The position numbers and the translations under genes are program-made. A model generated the notes under the pieces. The model was not told where the DNA came from. It saw nothing but the letters and a program-made list of their open reading frames with translations, and did no database searches. DNA of 36,276 bases, from NCBI GenBank assembly GCA_000955875.1, contig JYOE01000006.1:1-36276 (forward strand). The letters run 5' to 3'. Origin of the DNA: Terrabacter sp. 28. GTDB lineage: Bacteria > Actinomycetota > Actinomycetes > Actinomycetales > Dermatophilaceae. Shown here piece by piece: positions 1-8,498 of this stretch; positions within the stretch are counted from its first letter, which is position 1, and each line of letters starts with the position of its first letter.

Positions 1-91
1 CCCAAGCAGATATGCAGAACACGTGTTCGACAAGACCACAAGAACTGTCCACTGCCAATCGGCTTGCTTCCCAAGGAGATCCGCGCGACAC

Positions 92-120
92 GTGACGTCG
101 TCGACGCCCGCCGGTACGGT
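92..120 (+). promoter_or_regulatory. glpK promoter, leaderless
   Basis: GTGACG at 92-97 and TACGGT at 115-120 are separated by 17 bases and fit -35 and -10 elements. The -10 ends exactly 6 bases before the ATG at 127, so transcription should begin at or next to the start codon. No Shine-Dalgarno sequence lies just upstream of that ATG. This is inferred from sequence only. Confidence 0.5.
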
Positions 121-126
121 TCCCAC

Positions 127-1653
127 ATGTCGACGGAGCAGCGCAGCCATGTCGTGGCGATCGACCAGGGAACGACCAGCACGCGGGCCATGGTCTTCGA
201 CCGGAGAGGGCGCGTCGTCGCCGTCGACCAGCAGGAGCACCGCCAGATCCTGCCGCGGGCCGGCTGGGTCGAGCACGACCCGATGGAGATCTGGCAGAAC
301 ACCCGCGCCGTCGTCGGCGGCGCCCTCGGCAAGGCCAACCTCAACGCCACCCACGTCGCCGCCGTCGGCATCACCAACCAGCGCGAGACGACCGTCGTGT
401 GGGACAAGGCGACCGGCAAGCCGATCCACAACGCGATCGTCTGGCAGGACACCCGCACCCAGCCGATCTGCGACGAGCTCGCGAAGGACGGCGGCATCGA
501 GCGGTTCAAGGACGTCACCGGCCTGCCGCTCGCGACGTACTTCGCCGGGCCCAAGGCCCGCTGGATCCTCGACCACGTCGACGGCGCGCGTGAGCGGGCC
601 GAGGCGGGCGAGCTGCTCTTCGGCACGATCGACACCTGGCTGCTCTGGAACCTGACGGGGGGTGCGTCCGACGGTGGCGTCCACGTCACCGACGTCACCA
701 ACGCCTCGCGGACGCTCCTCATGGACCTGCGCACCCTGTCGTGGGACGAGTCCGTCGCGGCAGAGATCGGCATCCCGCTCGCGATGCTCCCCGAGATCCG
801 CTCGTCGTCCGAGGTCTACGGCACCTGCAAGCCCGGCATCCTCATCGACGTGCCCGTCGCCGGCATCCTCGGCGACCAGCAGGCGGCGACCTTCGGGCAG
901 GCGTGCCTCGACGTGGGCACCGCCAAGAACACCTACGGCACCGGCAACTTCATGCTGCTCAACACCGGCGAGGAGATCGTCGCGTCGAAGAACGGCCTGC
1001 TCACCACGGTCTGCTACCAGCTCGGCGATGCGAAGCCCGTCTACGCCCTCGAGGGCTCGATCGCCGTCACGGGCTCGCTCGTGCAGTGGCTGCGCGACAA
1101 CCTCGGCCTCATCAAGGACGCCAAGGAGATCGAGACGCTCGCCGCGACCGTGGACGACAACGGTGGCGCCTACTTCGTCCCCGCCTTCTCGGGCCTCTTC
1201 GCCCCGCACTGGCGCCCCGACGCGCGGGGCGCCCTCGTCGGCCTCACGCGCTTCGTCAACAAGGGTCACATCGCGCGGGCGGCCTTGGAGGCCACGGCAT
1301 TCCAGACGCGCGAGGTGCTCGAGGCGATGAACGCCGACTCCGGCGTGCCGCTCACCGAGCTGAAGGTCGACGGCGGCATGGTCGTCAACGAGACGCTGAT
1401 GCAGTTCCAGGCCGACCTGCTCGGCGTGGACGTCGTGCGGCCCGTCGTGGCCGAGACGACGGCCCTCGGTGCCGCGTACGCCGCCGGTCTCGCGGTCGGC
1501 TACTGGGAGGGCACCGACGAGATCCGCGACAACTGGGGCGAGGACCGGCGCTGGTCGCCGCAGCTCGACGAGGCCGAGCGCGAGCGCCTTTTCCGACAGT
1601 GGAAGAAGGCGGTCGAGCGCACCCTCGACTGGGTCGACGACGACACCGCCTGA
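127..1653 (+). CDS. glpK: Glycerol kinase
   Basis: ATP-dependent glycerol kinase of the FGGY family, making sn-glycerol-3-phosphate in the cytoplasm. At 508 aa it has the usual full length. The N-terminal phosphate-binding segment DQGTTSTR is at residues 13-20. The [10 protein letters not shown] segment (about 249-258) and KNTYGTGNF (267-275) follow, and the C-terminal lobe carries the [20 protein letters not shown] nucleotide-site block. The ATG at 127 is chosen because it gives the family N-terminus and lies 6 bases after a -10-like TACGGT. A TTG at 64 would add 21 residues with no family support. No glpF or glpD is visible; any partner upstream is outside the window. A hairpin directly after the stop separates it from the convergent marR gene. 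Confidence 0.97.
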   Translation: MSTEQRSHVVAIDQGTTSTRAMVFDRRGRVVAVDQQEHRQILPRAGWVEHDPMEIWQNTRAVVGGALGKANLNATHVAAVGITNQRETTVVWDKATGKPIHNAIVWQDTRTQPICDELAKDGGIERFKDVTGLPLATYFAGPKARWILDHVDGARERAEAGELLFGTIDTWLLWNLTGGASDGGVHVTDVTNASRTLLMDLRTLSWDESVAAEIGIPLAMLPEIRSSSEVYGTCKPGILIDVPVAGILGDQQAATFGQACLDVGTAKNTYGTGNFMLLNTGEEIVASKNGLLTTVCYQLGDAKPVYALEGSIAVTGSLVQWLRDNLGLIKDAKEIETLAATVDDNGGAYFVPAFSGLFAPHWRPDARGALVGLTRFVNKGHIARAALEATAFQTREVLEAMNADSGVPLTELKVDGGMVVNETLMQFQADLLGVDVVRPVVAETTALGAAYAAGLAVGYWEGTDEIRDNWGEDRRWSPQLDEAERERLFRQWKKAVERTLDWVDDDTA

Positions 1654-1666
1654 GCCCTGCGGGCTC
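1652..1666. terminator. Hairpin between convergent glpK and marR
   Basis: GAGCCC and GGGCTC arms (6 bp, perfect) close a TGC loop, starting inside the glpK stop codon. There is no T-tract. It sits between convergent genes and may act in both directions. Confidence 0.45.
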
Positions 1667-1682
1667 CCGAGGGCGTATGCCG

Positions 1683-2252
1683 TCAGCCCTCCTCGAGGTG
1701 GAGCACGACCTTGCGCAGCAGGGCGTTGAGGGAGACGAGCTCCTTCGGGCTCAAGGCAGAGAATGCCGCCTGTTCGCGGGCCATGCCCGCGGCGATTCCC
1801 TTCTGCCACAGTGCTCGTCCGCTACGAGTGGGTCGGATGAGGATGCGTCGCCGGTCCATCGGGTCGACGTCGCGGGTGACGTGGCCGCGCTGGACGAGGC
1901 GGTCGAGGCGCGAGGTCATCGCGGCGCGGGTGACCCCGCACGCGTCGGCGAGCTGCGCCGGCGTGGCCTCCTCGGGGTAGGGCTGGATGAGCAGCGCGTG
2001 GAGGGTCCAGTAGTCCTCGATGGTGTCGTCGCTGCCCGCGAAGGCCGCATGGTCGGCCGCCTTGATGTGCTTGGTGATCGCCTGCAGGCGCGTGATGGCG
2101 CCCTCGACCTCGGGGTCCATGTCGTCGAGCAGTCCCGCCCACCGCGCGACGTGGCGGTCGACGGAGTCCTGCTCGGGCGTGGCCGATGGGGTCATGGGAT
2201 CCATCTTCGCAGACCGGTCGGCCTTCTGACTGTCAGGCACAGAACTATTCAT
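1683..2252 (-). CDS. MarR-family transcriptional regulator
   Basis: A 189-aa winged-helix repressor. The wHTH spans about residues 96-142 (ATPAQLADACGVTRAAMTSR, then the wing with DPMDRRRI). Helical dimerisation segments lie on both sides, including IEDYWTLHALL before it. The start at 2252 is preferred because AACAGT on the minus strand lies 6 bases upstream, the leaderless spacing seen across this window. ATG codons at 2204 and 2195 would give the shorter products MDPM... and MTPS... and cannot be excluded. The gene is divergent from an MFS exporter, and two matching palindromes lie between and at the starts, so autoregulation plus control of the exporter is the simplest reading. The ligand is unknown. 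Confidence 0.9.
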   Translation of the reverse strand: MNSSVPDSQKADRSAKMDPMTPSATPEQDSVDRHVARWAGLLDDMDPEVEGAITRLQAITKHIKAADHAAFAGSDDTIEDYWTLHALLIQPYPEEATPAQLADACGVTRAAMTSRLDRLVQRGHVTRDVDPMDRRRILIRPTRSGRALWQKGIAAGMAREQAAFSALSPKELVSLNALLRKVVLHLEEG

Positions 2253-2266
2253 TGACTGACTGTTAG
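2226..2266. promoter_or_regulatory. Paired MarR operator candidates
   Basis: CTGACTGTCAG at 2226-2236 is a perfect 11-bp palindrome. CTGACTGTTAG at 2256-2266 matches it at 10 of 11 positions. The centres (2231 and 2261) are 30 bp apart, about three helical turns. The second copy covers the marR -10 region and the spacer of the exporter promoter. If marR starts at 2252, the first copy lies inside its first codons. Assignment to this MarR protein is inference from position and symmetry. Confidence 0.5.
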
Positions 2267-2281
2267 ATGTCGTACTAATTT
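2252..2281 (+). promoter_or_regulatory. MFS exporter promoter, leaderless
   Basis: TTGACT at 2252-2257 and TAATTT at 2276-2281 are 18 bases apart. The -10 ends 7 bases before the GTG at 2289. The second MarR palindrome (2256-2266) overlaps the -35 and spacer, a position where bound repressor would block polymerase. Confidence 0.5.
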
Positions 2282-2288
2282 GTGCGAC

Positions 2289-3542
2289 GTGACTCCCAAG
2301 GACGTGCTGCGACTCCGCGATTTCCGTCTTCTGCTGGCCGGGCAGGGCCTCTCCTGGGTCGGCGACGCCTTCCACCCCATCGCGCTCTCGGTGGCGATCG
2401 TGCTGGCCGGTGGTGGCGCCACCGAGCTCGGCGCCATCGCGGCCTCGGCGATGGCCGCGCGACTCGTCTGCACGCTCTTCGGCGGGGTCTGGGCCGACCG
2501 GGTCGCCCCGCACCGCATCATGGTCGTGGCCGACGCGGTCCGCGCCACGACGGCGGGCGCCACCGCCCTCGCCTTCCTCGCCGGCGACCCGCCCCTCGTC
2601 CTGCTGGCGGCCCTCGCGGCCGTCACCTCGGGGGCCGGTGCCTTCTTCTTCCCGGCGTTCGTCTCGCTGCGACCGCTCGTCGTGCCCACCCCGCAGCGGC
2701 AGAGCGCGAACGCCGTCATCAGCTTCCTGCAGTCAGCGGCCCAGATCGCCGGCCCGCTGCTGGCTGGTCTCGTCGTCGCCCACCTGGGCCCGGTGACCGG
2801 GTTCGCCGTCAACGCGGCCACCTTCGTCTGGTCGGCCGTCAGCGTCACCCTCGTGCGGGCCCGCGCCGAGGCCCGCGCTCAGCGGTCGTCGGTGCGGGCC
2901 GAGATCGTCGAGGGCCTCTCCGAGATCCGTCGCAGGGACTGGCTGTGGACCGGGCTGCTGTCCGCAGGCATGTTCCACGTCGCCACGGGCGTGCTCGTCG
3001 TGCTCGTCGAGGTGACGACAGTGCGAGATCTCGGCGGTGCCCGTGCCCTCGGCCTCGTCATCGCGGCCCAAGGCGTCGGCGGCATCCTCGGCGGGCTGCT
3101 GGCGATGCGGCTCCAGCCGCGCCGGTTGCTCCTCTGGGCCTTCGTCGCACTGGGAGCGTTCCCGCTCTTCCCGCTCGCCTTCTTCTTCTGGCCCGGCCAC
3201 CTCCTCGGCATCCTCGTGCTGGGCCTCGTCGCCAACGCCGGACTCATGTTCTTCGCCGTCGGGTGGGACACGGCCCTGCAGGACGGCGTGCCCCACGAAC
3301 GACTGGCACGGGTGGCCTCGTGGGACATCCTCATCTCGTTCAGTGCGATCCCGCTCGGCAACGTCCTCGCCGGGCCGCTCAGCGAGCGGTTCGACACCGC
3401 CGCGGTCATGCTCGGCGTCGCGGTCTGGATGCTGGTGGCCGGCTGCTGGCCGCTGCTCGCCCGCGGTGTGCGCGACCTCACGCGACCGGCCCCCGCGACC
3501 CCGGCCGTGCCGGTGGGCGAGCCGGCCCAGCTCGGCGGCTGA
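2289..3542 (+). CDS. MFS drug/metabolite exporter (MFS_3 type)
   Basis: A 417-aa inner-membrane major facilitator with about 12 hydrophobic segments. The N-terminus, LRDFRLLLAGQGLSWVGDAF, and the following ADRVAPHRIMVVAD loop are typical of the EntS/macrolide-efflux (MFS_3) branch. The loop between helices 2 and 3 carries the Gly-Asp/Arg signature region. The GTG at 2289 is chosen because a -10-like TAATTT ends 7 bases earlier; a TTG at 2280 would overlap that element. It is divergent from a MarR regulator with shared operator-like palindromes, which suggests an inducible efflux pump. The substrate cannot be read from the sequence. The 3' end is 18 bases from the convergent cupin gene. Confidence 0.88.
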   Translation: MTPKDVLRLRDFRLLLAGQGLSWVGDAFHPIALSVAIVLAGGGATELGAIAASAMAARLVCTLFGGVWADRVAPHRIMVVADAVRATTAGATALAFLAGDPPLVLLAALAAVTSGAGAFFFPAFVSLRPLVVPTPQRQSANAVISFLQSAAQIAGPLLAGLVVAHLGPVTGFAVNAATFVWSAVSVTLVRARAEARAQRSSVRAEIVEGLSEIRRRDWLWTGLLSAGMFHVATGVLVVLVEVTTVRDLGGARALGLVIAAQGVGGILGGLLAMRLQPRRLLLWAFVALGAFPLFPLAFFFWPGHLLGILVLGLVANAGLMFFAVGWDTALQDGVPHERLARVASWDILISFSAIPLGNVLAGPLSERFDTAAVMLGVAVWMLVAGCWPLLARGVRDLTRPAPATPAVPVGEPAQLGG

Positions 3543-3560
3543 GCCGGCTCGGCCGCCCGG

Positions 3561-3932
3561 TCAGCCCCCGACGGCCTCGTCGATGCCGATGCGCCGGTCG
3601 AAGCCTCCCGGCGCGTGGACGTTGAGCAGGCGAACGGCGGTGTCACCGCGGTTGTCCAGGGCGTGCGGCGTGTCCTCGGGCACGAGCACGTAGGTGCCGG
3701 GGCCGGCCTGCACCTCGCGGGCGGGCGACCCCACCGTCACGGACAGCACGCCGTCGAGCACGAGCCACGAGTCGTCCTCGCCGGGGTGGCTGTGACTGCT
3801 CACCCCCTGACCCGGTGCCAGCACGACGATGGCGAGGTTGAAGAAGGGCGTGTCGCTGGTGCGAGCCAGGAACTCCACGTTGCCGACCCGCTGGCCGCCA
3901 CCGGGCTCGACGACGACCACCGGCCGGCTCAC
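3561..3932 (-). CDS. Small cupin-domain protein
   Basis: A 123-aa single-domain cupin. The first metal motif is visible as SHSHPGEDDSWLVLDG (two His and an acidic residue, residues about 46-61), and the second contributes His90 in EDTPHALDNRG. The closing segment VRLLNVHAPGGFD is typical of small cupins from actinobacteria. The start is GTG at 3932, which overlaps the TGA of the upstream oxidoreductase gene in a GTGA junction, so the two are probably translationally coupled. It may be a metal-dependent dioxygenase, isomerase or sensor domain; nothing fixes the substrate. It is the last gene of the LAL regulator / oxidoreductase / cupin cluster. Confidence 0.85.
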   Translation of the reverse strand: MSRPVVVVEPGGGQRVGNVEFLARTSDTPFFNLAIVVLAPGQGVSSHSHPGEDDSWLVLDGVLSVTVGSPAREVQAGPGTYVLVPEDTPHALDNRGDTAVRLLNVHAPGGFDRRIGIDEAVGG

Positions 3933-5332
3933 CGTGCACCTGCAGGGACGAGAGGCGAGACCGCGGCGGGGACTGCGTCGGGCGTGCCCAGCGGGCCGCC
4001 GAAGACGTCGCCGGGATCGACGGCCGCCTTCACGGCGCGCAGGCGGGCGAGGACGTCGGGCGCCCAGGCGCGCGCGAGTGTCGAGCGGTCGCCGCCGAAG
4101 TTGACGAGCGTCGTGCCCGTCGACCACGGCGCGAGCGCCTCCACGACGCCACCCGCGAGGGCCGAAGCGACCTCCGCGAGCGGCGGAGGGGCCGGCGCCA
4201 CGACCGACACGGAGAAGGCACCCTCCCGACCGGCGACGGCGTTCGGCACCGGCGCCGGGCGGCCGAGCGCTCCGCCCATGAGCCGCAGCTCGACCACGGC
4301 GAGGGGCACGTCCACGCCCGGCCCGGCGACGGTGAGCAGGGTCTCGACGGCCGCCTCCGGGAGCGACCCCAGCAGGCCTCCGCGTGCCACGGCAGGCATC
4401 GGGTCGGTCGGGTCCATGTGGATCGCGTCCACGGCGGCATACGGCATCGGCCCGATCGAGTCGAGGACCGGGGTCGCGACCCGGCGCATCGGCGCGACGA
4501 GCCCCGCGACCCGTTCGGCCGGACCGTGGTGGGAGAAGCGGACCGCGAGGCTGACGACGCCGCGCAGCGGCGCGGGGACCTCCGGGACCGCCGGCAGGCG
4601 GAGGATCGCGACGGAGGTCGTCACCTCCTCGGGCAGCGTCGGCGCCCAGGCCGACCAGGCGTGGAGCACCCGCGGCGCGTCGTCGGCACGGAAGATCATG
4701 GCGCCGCCGGCGAACTCCGGTACGGGCACGAGGTCGAACTCGAGGGCCGTGACGAGGCCGAACGCCGACTGGCCACCGCGTACGGCCCAGAAGAGGTCGG
4801 GGTCGGAGTCGGGGCTGACGGTGCGCCGGGCCCCGTCCGCGGTCACCAGGTCGACCGAACGGACCAGGTCCGCCGCGAAGCCGTGCCGTCGTGCGAGGTG
4901 ACCCATGCCTCCGCCGGTCGTGTAGCCGACGACCCCGACGCCGGACGAGGAACCGGAGAGCGGGGCGAGTCCGTGCGGCGCGGCCGCGTCGATGACCGAG
5001 CGCCAGCGCACCCCGGCCTCGACGCGCGCCCGGCGCGCAACCGGGTCGATGTGCACACCCTGCATGGCACGCGTCGTCACGAGCAGGCCTGCGTCGACCG
5101 GCCTGCTCGCCCCGTGCCCGGTGGCCTGGACGGCGACCGGCAGACCCTGGGCAGCGGCGTAGCGGACGGCCTCGGCGACGTCGTCGGCGTCCCGCGCCGC
5201 GACGACCACCGCCGGGTGGTGCGTCACGGCCCTGTTGAACGCGGCGACCTCCGCCGCGGCCTGTGGGTCCTGACCGTCCAGGACCGTCCCTCTCACTCTG
5301 CGGGCGAGCGTCTCGTGTGTGGTGGCCTGCAT
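3929..5332 (-). CDS. FAD-linked (berberine-bridge type) oxidoreductase
   Basis: A 467-aa flavoprotein of the FAD_binding_4 / BBE group. The FAD domain begins near residue 38 with HHPAVVVAARDADDVAEAVR. QATGHGASRP follows, and His73 is at the position used for covalent FAD attachment in this family. The GVVGYTTGGGMGHLARRHG segment (about 130-150) has no Cys, so bicovalent flavin is unlikely. A BBE-like tail ends the protein (RLRAVKAAVDPGDVFGG). The ATG at 5332 is preceded by a strong GAGGAGGAG ribosome site. It probably oxidises an alcohol, sugar or phenolic substrate with O2. Its stop overlaps the cupin start, and the LAL regulator lies 113 bases upstream on the same strand. Confidence 0.9.
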   Translation of the reverse strand: MQATTHETLARRVRGTVLDGQDPQAAAEVAAFNRAVTHHPAVVVAARDADDVAEAVRYAAAQGLPVAVQATGHGASRPVDAGLLVTTRAMQGVHIDPVARRARVEAGVRWRSVIDAAAPHGLAPLSGSSSGVGVVGYTTGGGMGHLARRHGFAADLVRSVDLVTADGARRTVSPDSDPDLFWAVRGGQSAFGLVTALEFDLVPVPEFAGGAMIFRADDAPRVLHAWSAWAPTLPEEVTTSVAILRLPAVPEVPAPLRGVVSLAVRFSHHGPAERVAGLVAPMRRVATPVLDSIGPMPYAAVDAIHMDPTDPMPAVARGGLLGSLPEAAVETLLTVAGPGVDVPLAVVELRLMGGALGRPAPVPNAVAGREGAFSVSVVAPAPPPLAEVASALAGGVVEALAPWSTGTTLVNFGGDRSTLARAWAPDVLARLRAVKAAVDPGDVFGGPLGTPDAVPAAVSPLVPAGAR

Positions 5333-5445
5333 GTCTTCTCCTCCTCGGGCGCCGCCGCACCGTGCGGTCCGGCGTGTCTCCGACTCTGGGTCTGAGGGGG
5401 TGGCCGGCACCTGAGGAGATCGCCCAGTCCTGCGGCGACGGGACC

Positions 5446-8439
5446 TCAGGGAGGCGTGACCGACCCCTGCACGTCGAGGAGCCCGCGGCGCACCGCGACC
5501 GTGACGGCCTCGGTCCGGCTGGAGACGTTGAGCTTGGCCATGAGGTTGCTGAGGTGGACGCTCACCGTCTTCTCGCTGATGAAGAGACGGCGGCCCACCT
5601 CGCGGTTGGTCAACCCCTCCGCGACGAGGGCGAGGACGTCCCGCTCTCGGGAGGTGAGCACGGTGCCGGCCGCACCCGACCCGGCTGACGCCGCCGACAG
5701 GCGGGACGCCGCGACCGTGCCCGCGATGGCCCGCTGCAGCGGCACCGCGCCGAGGCGCTCGGCGGTCGTGGCGGCCACTGCGATGTGCGCGCGGGCGGCA
5801 TCGCGGTCGCCGGCGTCGGCGTACGCCTCGGCGAGCCGCCACTGGCTGCGTGCCTGCTCGTACACGTGGCCGTAGCCGAATGCATCGACGGCCGCCAGCC
5901 AGGGCTCGGCCGCCGGCTCGCCCCGGAGCCGGGCGTGCTCGGCCAGGGCGCGGACGTGCCAGGCGTGGCCCTCGGGTCCGAGGCCGCCGGGACGTCCGCG
6001 TCCGCCCTCGACGATCCGCCGCACGCGGTCGCGCAGCCCCTCCCCGCGCTCGAGCGCGCGGGCGACGGCGTCGTCGTCCCGGCGCCCTCGGGCGCCCGCC
6101 GCCAGGTCGGCCAGGGCTGCGAGTCCCAGGGCGGAGAGCCACAGCCCGCCGTACATGCCCTCTCCGGCGGTGGTGTCGAGGTGCGCCTGCGCCTGCTCGG
6201 CCATCTCGGCAGCCGCGGAGGGGTCGCCGGCCCACGTGAGGCGGTCGGCTTCGCAACCACCGGCCACCAGGCCCACCTGCGGGTCGAGGTGCCAGTCGCC
6301 GCGCACGGCACCGAGCTGCTCCCCGGCCTCCGGGAGGCCGAGGGCGACGGACGCGTAGCCACCCACGGCGGCGAGCCGCGCGGCGGCGACGGGTGGTGGC
6401 CGTGTCCCGGGGGACCGGGTCGCCTCGAGGCTTCCCTGCAGGTCGCCCGAGACGTAGCGCGCGACGGCGTCGAGCAGGCGCAGCTCGATGCCCGGGTGGC
6501 TCCAGCGCAGCCCCGTCTCGGCGACCCGGCCCAGCCCCGCGCGCAGCACCGGGAGCGCGGCGGCGACGTCGCCGCCGTAGAAGTGCAGGCTCGCGAGGGT
6601 GTAGTGGGCCCGTAGCTCGGCGGCCAGCTCGCCCTCGGTGCGGGCGAGCAGCAGGGCACTGCGGAGCCGGTCGGCGGCGCGGTCCCGGTCACCGTCGACC
6701 TCGTCGAGGAAGGCCGCCGTCGTCAGGGCGTCCACCTCGAGCGCCGCGGCCCCGGCGTCCCGCGAGCGCACGATGGCGCGCTCGGCCGGCTGCCGGGCCA
6801 GCGAGGTCTGTCGGGCGGCGAGCAGCGCCCGAGCCAGCACGACGTCGGCCAGCGCCCGGGTCCGCGCGTCCACGGCCGGCGCCCCGGCCACCGCCACCGC
6901 CTCCTCGGCCGGGCCGACCACCGCGTCGGTGGCATCGGCCGCGACGAGAGCCCGCACGAGCTCCGCCCGCGCGTGCACGGCGGTCGTGGGCTCCTCCGAC
7001 GTGTCGGCGAGCCGCACCGCCCGGGAGGCCAGCTCCACGGCCCGCGGGCCCTCGCCGGCCAGCCCGGCGGCCCGCGCGGCTCGCACGGTCAGCTCGGCGA
7101 GTCCGAGGCCGGTCACGGCGGTCGCGTCGTCGACGGCGGGCCAGACCGACAGCGCGAGCTCGAGGTGCGCGAGTGCCTCGGTCGGGGCGAGCACCCGCAT
7201 GGCCTCCTCGGCCGCCCGGACCGACCACAGCAGGGTCGCCGGGCCGTCCTGTGCTCGGGCGGCGTGGTGCGCGACCTCGGCAGCTCGCGGTCGGGCGAAC
7301 GTGTCCGCCGAGAGCGCCGTCGCGTACGCCGAGTGCAGCCGTACGCGTGCACCCGGTAGCAGGTCGTCGTAGGCGGCCGCACGCATGAGGTCGTGCGAGA
7401 CGGCGTGGTCGCCGCCGGCAGGGGTGAGCACCCCCTCCGCGACCGCCTCCCGCACCGCCCGCTCGAGCTCGACCGGCCCGAGGCCGACGACCTGCCGCAG
7501 GACCCGGTCGGGCACGCTGCGGCCGGCGACCGACACCGCCGCGACCACGGCTCGGGCCTCGTCCGACAGGGCGTCCAGACGTGCAGCGAGGACATCGGCC
7601 AGCGCCCGTGAGGAGCGCACGGCCGCAACCGGGTCGGGGTCGCGGTCGAGGTCCACCGCCGTGAGGAGGGTGCGCACGAAGTAGGGATTGCCGCCCGTCC
7701 GACGCACGAGCTCGGACGGGAGGTCGGGGTCCGGGCCGCCGGACGCCAGGTGTCCCACCAGGGTGGCGACCTCCGCCTCGTCGAGTGGCTCGACGTCGAC
7801 GCGGTGCACCCTGGGCAGCCGGGCGAGCTCGGCCACGAGCCGACGCGTCGCGGGCCGTCCGGCGAGCCCGTCGGTGCGGACCGTCGCGACGACGAGGAGG
7901 CGCTCGTCCGCGAGCCGCCCGAGCAGGAACCGGAGGAAGGCGGCCGAGGACGGGTCCACCCACTGGAGGTCCTCCACGACGACGGCGAGGGGTCCACGAT
8001 GGCGCGCGAGCTCGGCCAGCAGCTCGGTCAGGGCGTCGAAGACCCGCAACGGGCGGGTCTCGTCGGCCCCGGGGTCACGGGGGTCACGGGGGTCCGTGGA
8101 CGTCGGCCCGAGTGCGTCGACGAGGGGGGCCGCGGCGAGGAGCCGGCTCACCTCGGCATCGCCGGCGAGCGATCGCACGCCCCGCACGAGGTCGGTGACC
8201 ACGAGGTGGGGCAGGCCGGTGTCACCGAGGTCGACGCCCTGCGATCGCAGCACGACCGGTGCGGGCGCGCCGGGGTCGTCGAGGAGGGCGCGGACGAGGC
8301 GGGACTTGCCGACACCCGCCTCGCCGGTGACGAGCACGGCTCGCGCCCGACCGGCGTCCGCGCTCGCGAGCGCCTCCCGCAGAGCGGTCAGCTCCCGGGC
8401 GCGGCCGACGAGGGGGAGGTCGTCCAGGGGTCCGCCCAC
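5446..8439 (-). CDS. LuxR-family LAL regulator with AAA/STAND ATPase
   Basis: A 997-aa large ATP-binding LuxR-type regulator, the usual size for this class. The N-terminus has LVGRARELTALREAL, a Walker A GEAGVGKS at residues 39-46 and a Walker B VVVEDLQW at about 153-160. A long TPR-like helical middle region follows. The C-terminal 70 residues (928-997) are a GerE/LuxR HTH with LTSRERDVLALVAEGLTNRE and KTVSVHLSNLMAKLNV. It starts with GTG at 8439; GATGAT ends 6 bases upstream, a weak leaderless -10. ATG triplets at 8447 and 8450 are out of frame. It is likely an ATP- and ligand-gated activator of the downstream oxidoreductase and cupin genes. Near residues 117-125 a short repeat (DPRDPRDP) follows from tandem DNA copies. 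Confidence 0.93.
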   Translation of the reverse strand: MGGPLDDLPLVGRARELTALREALASADAGRARAVLVTGEAGVGKSRLVRALLDDPGAPAPVVLRSQGVDLGDTGLPHLVVTDLVRGVRSLAGDAEVSRLLAAAPLVDALGPTSTDPRDPRDPGADETRPLRVFDALTELLAELARHRGPLAVVVEDLQWVDPSSAAFLRFLLGRLADERLLVVATVRTDGLAGRPATRRLVAELARLPRVHRVDVEPLDEAEVATLVGHLASGGPDPDLPSELVRRTGGNPYFVRTLLTAVDLDRDPDPVAAVRSSRALADVLAARLDALSDEARAVVAAVSVAGRSVPDRVLRQVVGLGPVELERAVREAVAEGVLTPAGGDHAVSHDLMRAAAYDDLLPGARVRLHSAYATALSADTFARPRAAEVAHHAARAQDGPATLLWSVRAAEEAMRVLAPTEALAHLELALSVWPAVDDATAVTGLGLAELTVRAARAAGLAGEGPRAVELASRAVRLADTSEEPTTAVHARAELVRALVAADATDAVVGPAEEAVAVAGAPAVDARTRALADVVLARALLAARQTSLARQPAERAIVRSRDAGAAALEVDALTTAAFLDEVDGDRDRAADRLRSALLLARTEGELAAELRAHYTLASLHFYGGDVAAALPVLRAGLGRVAETGLRWSHPGIELRLLDAVARYVSGDLQGSLEATRSPGTRPPPVAAARLAAVGGYASVALGLPEAGEQLGAVRGDWHLDPQVGLVAGGCEADRLTWAGDPSAAAEMAEQAQAHLDTTAGEGMYGGLWLSALGLAALADLAAGARGRRDDDAVARALERGEGLRDRVRRIVEGGRGRPGGLGPEGHAWHVRALAEHARLRGEPAAEPWLAAVDAFGYGHVYEQARSQWRLAEAYADAGDRDAARAHIAVAATTAERLGAVPLQRAIAGTVAASRLSAASAGSGAAGTVLTSRERDVLALVAEGLTNREVGRRLFISEKTVSVHLSNLMAKLNVSSRTEAVTVAVRRGLLDVQGSVTPP
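8071..8097. repeat. 9-bp tandem repeat inside the LAL gene
   Basis: GGGGTCACG occurs twice back to back (8071-8079, 8080-8088), followed by a third, degenerate unit beginning GGGGTCC. It encodes the Asp-Pro-Arg run in a linker between the Walker A and Walker B regions. Because the unit is 9 bases, copy number could change without breaking the frame. Confidence 0.55.
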
Positions 8440-8498
8440 GCGGGCATCATCGCACCGAACCGCGTCCCAGGGACGAGGTCCGGGTCAGCCGACCGTCG

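Noticed and set aside
73..80. AAGGAGAT as a ribosome site for an upstream glpK start
   Set aside because: No in-frame start lies at a suitable distance; the nearby GTG at 92 is out of frame. The ATG at 127 gives the family N-terminus and has a -10 at 6 bases.
3929..6256. A longer frame joining the oxidoreductase to 300 further N-terminal codons
   Set aside because: The extra part overlaps the LAL gene in another frame and is Arg/Gly-rich; the strong GAGGAGGAG site marks the start at 5332.
3561..8439. Secondary-metabolite gene cluster
   Set aside because: LAL regulator, FAD oxidase and cupin are often found in such clusters, but no polyketide, peptide, terpene or RiPP core gene is present in the window.
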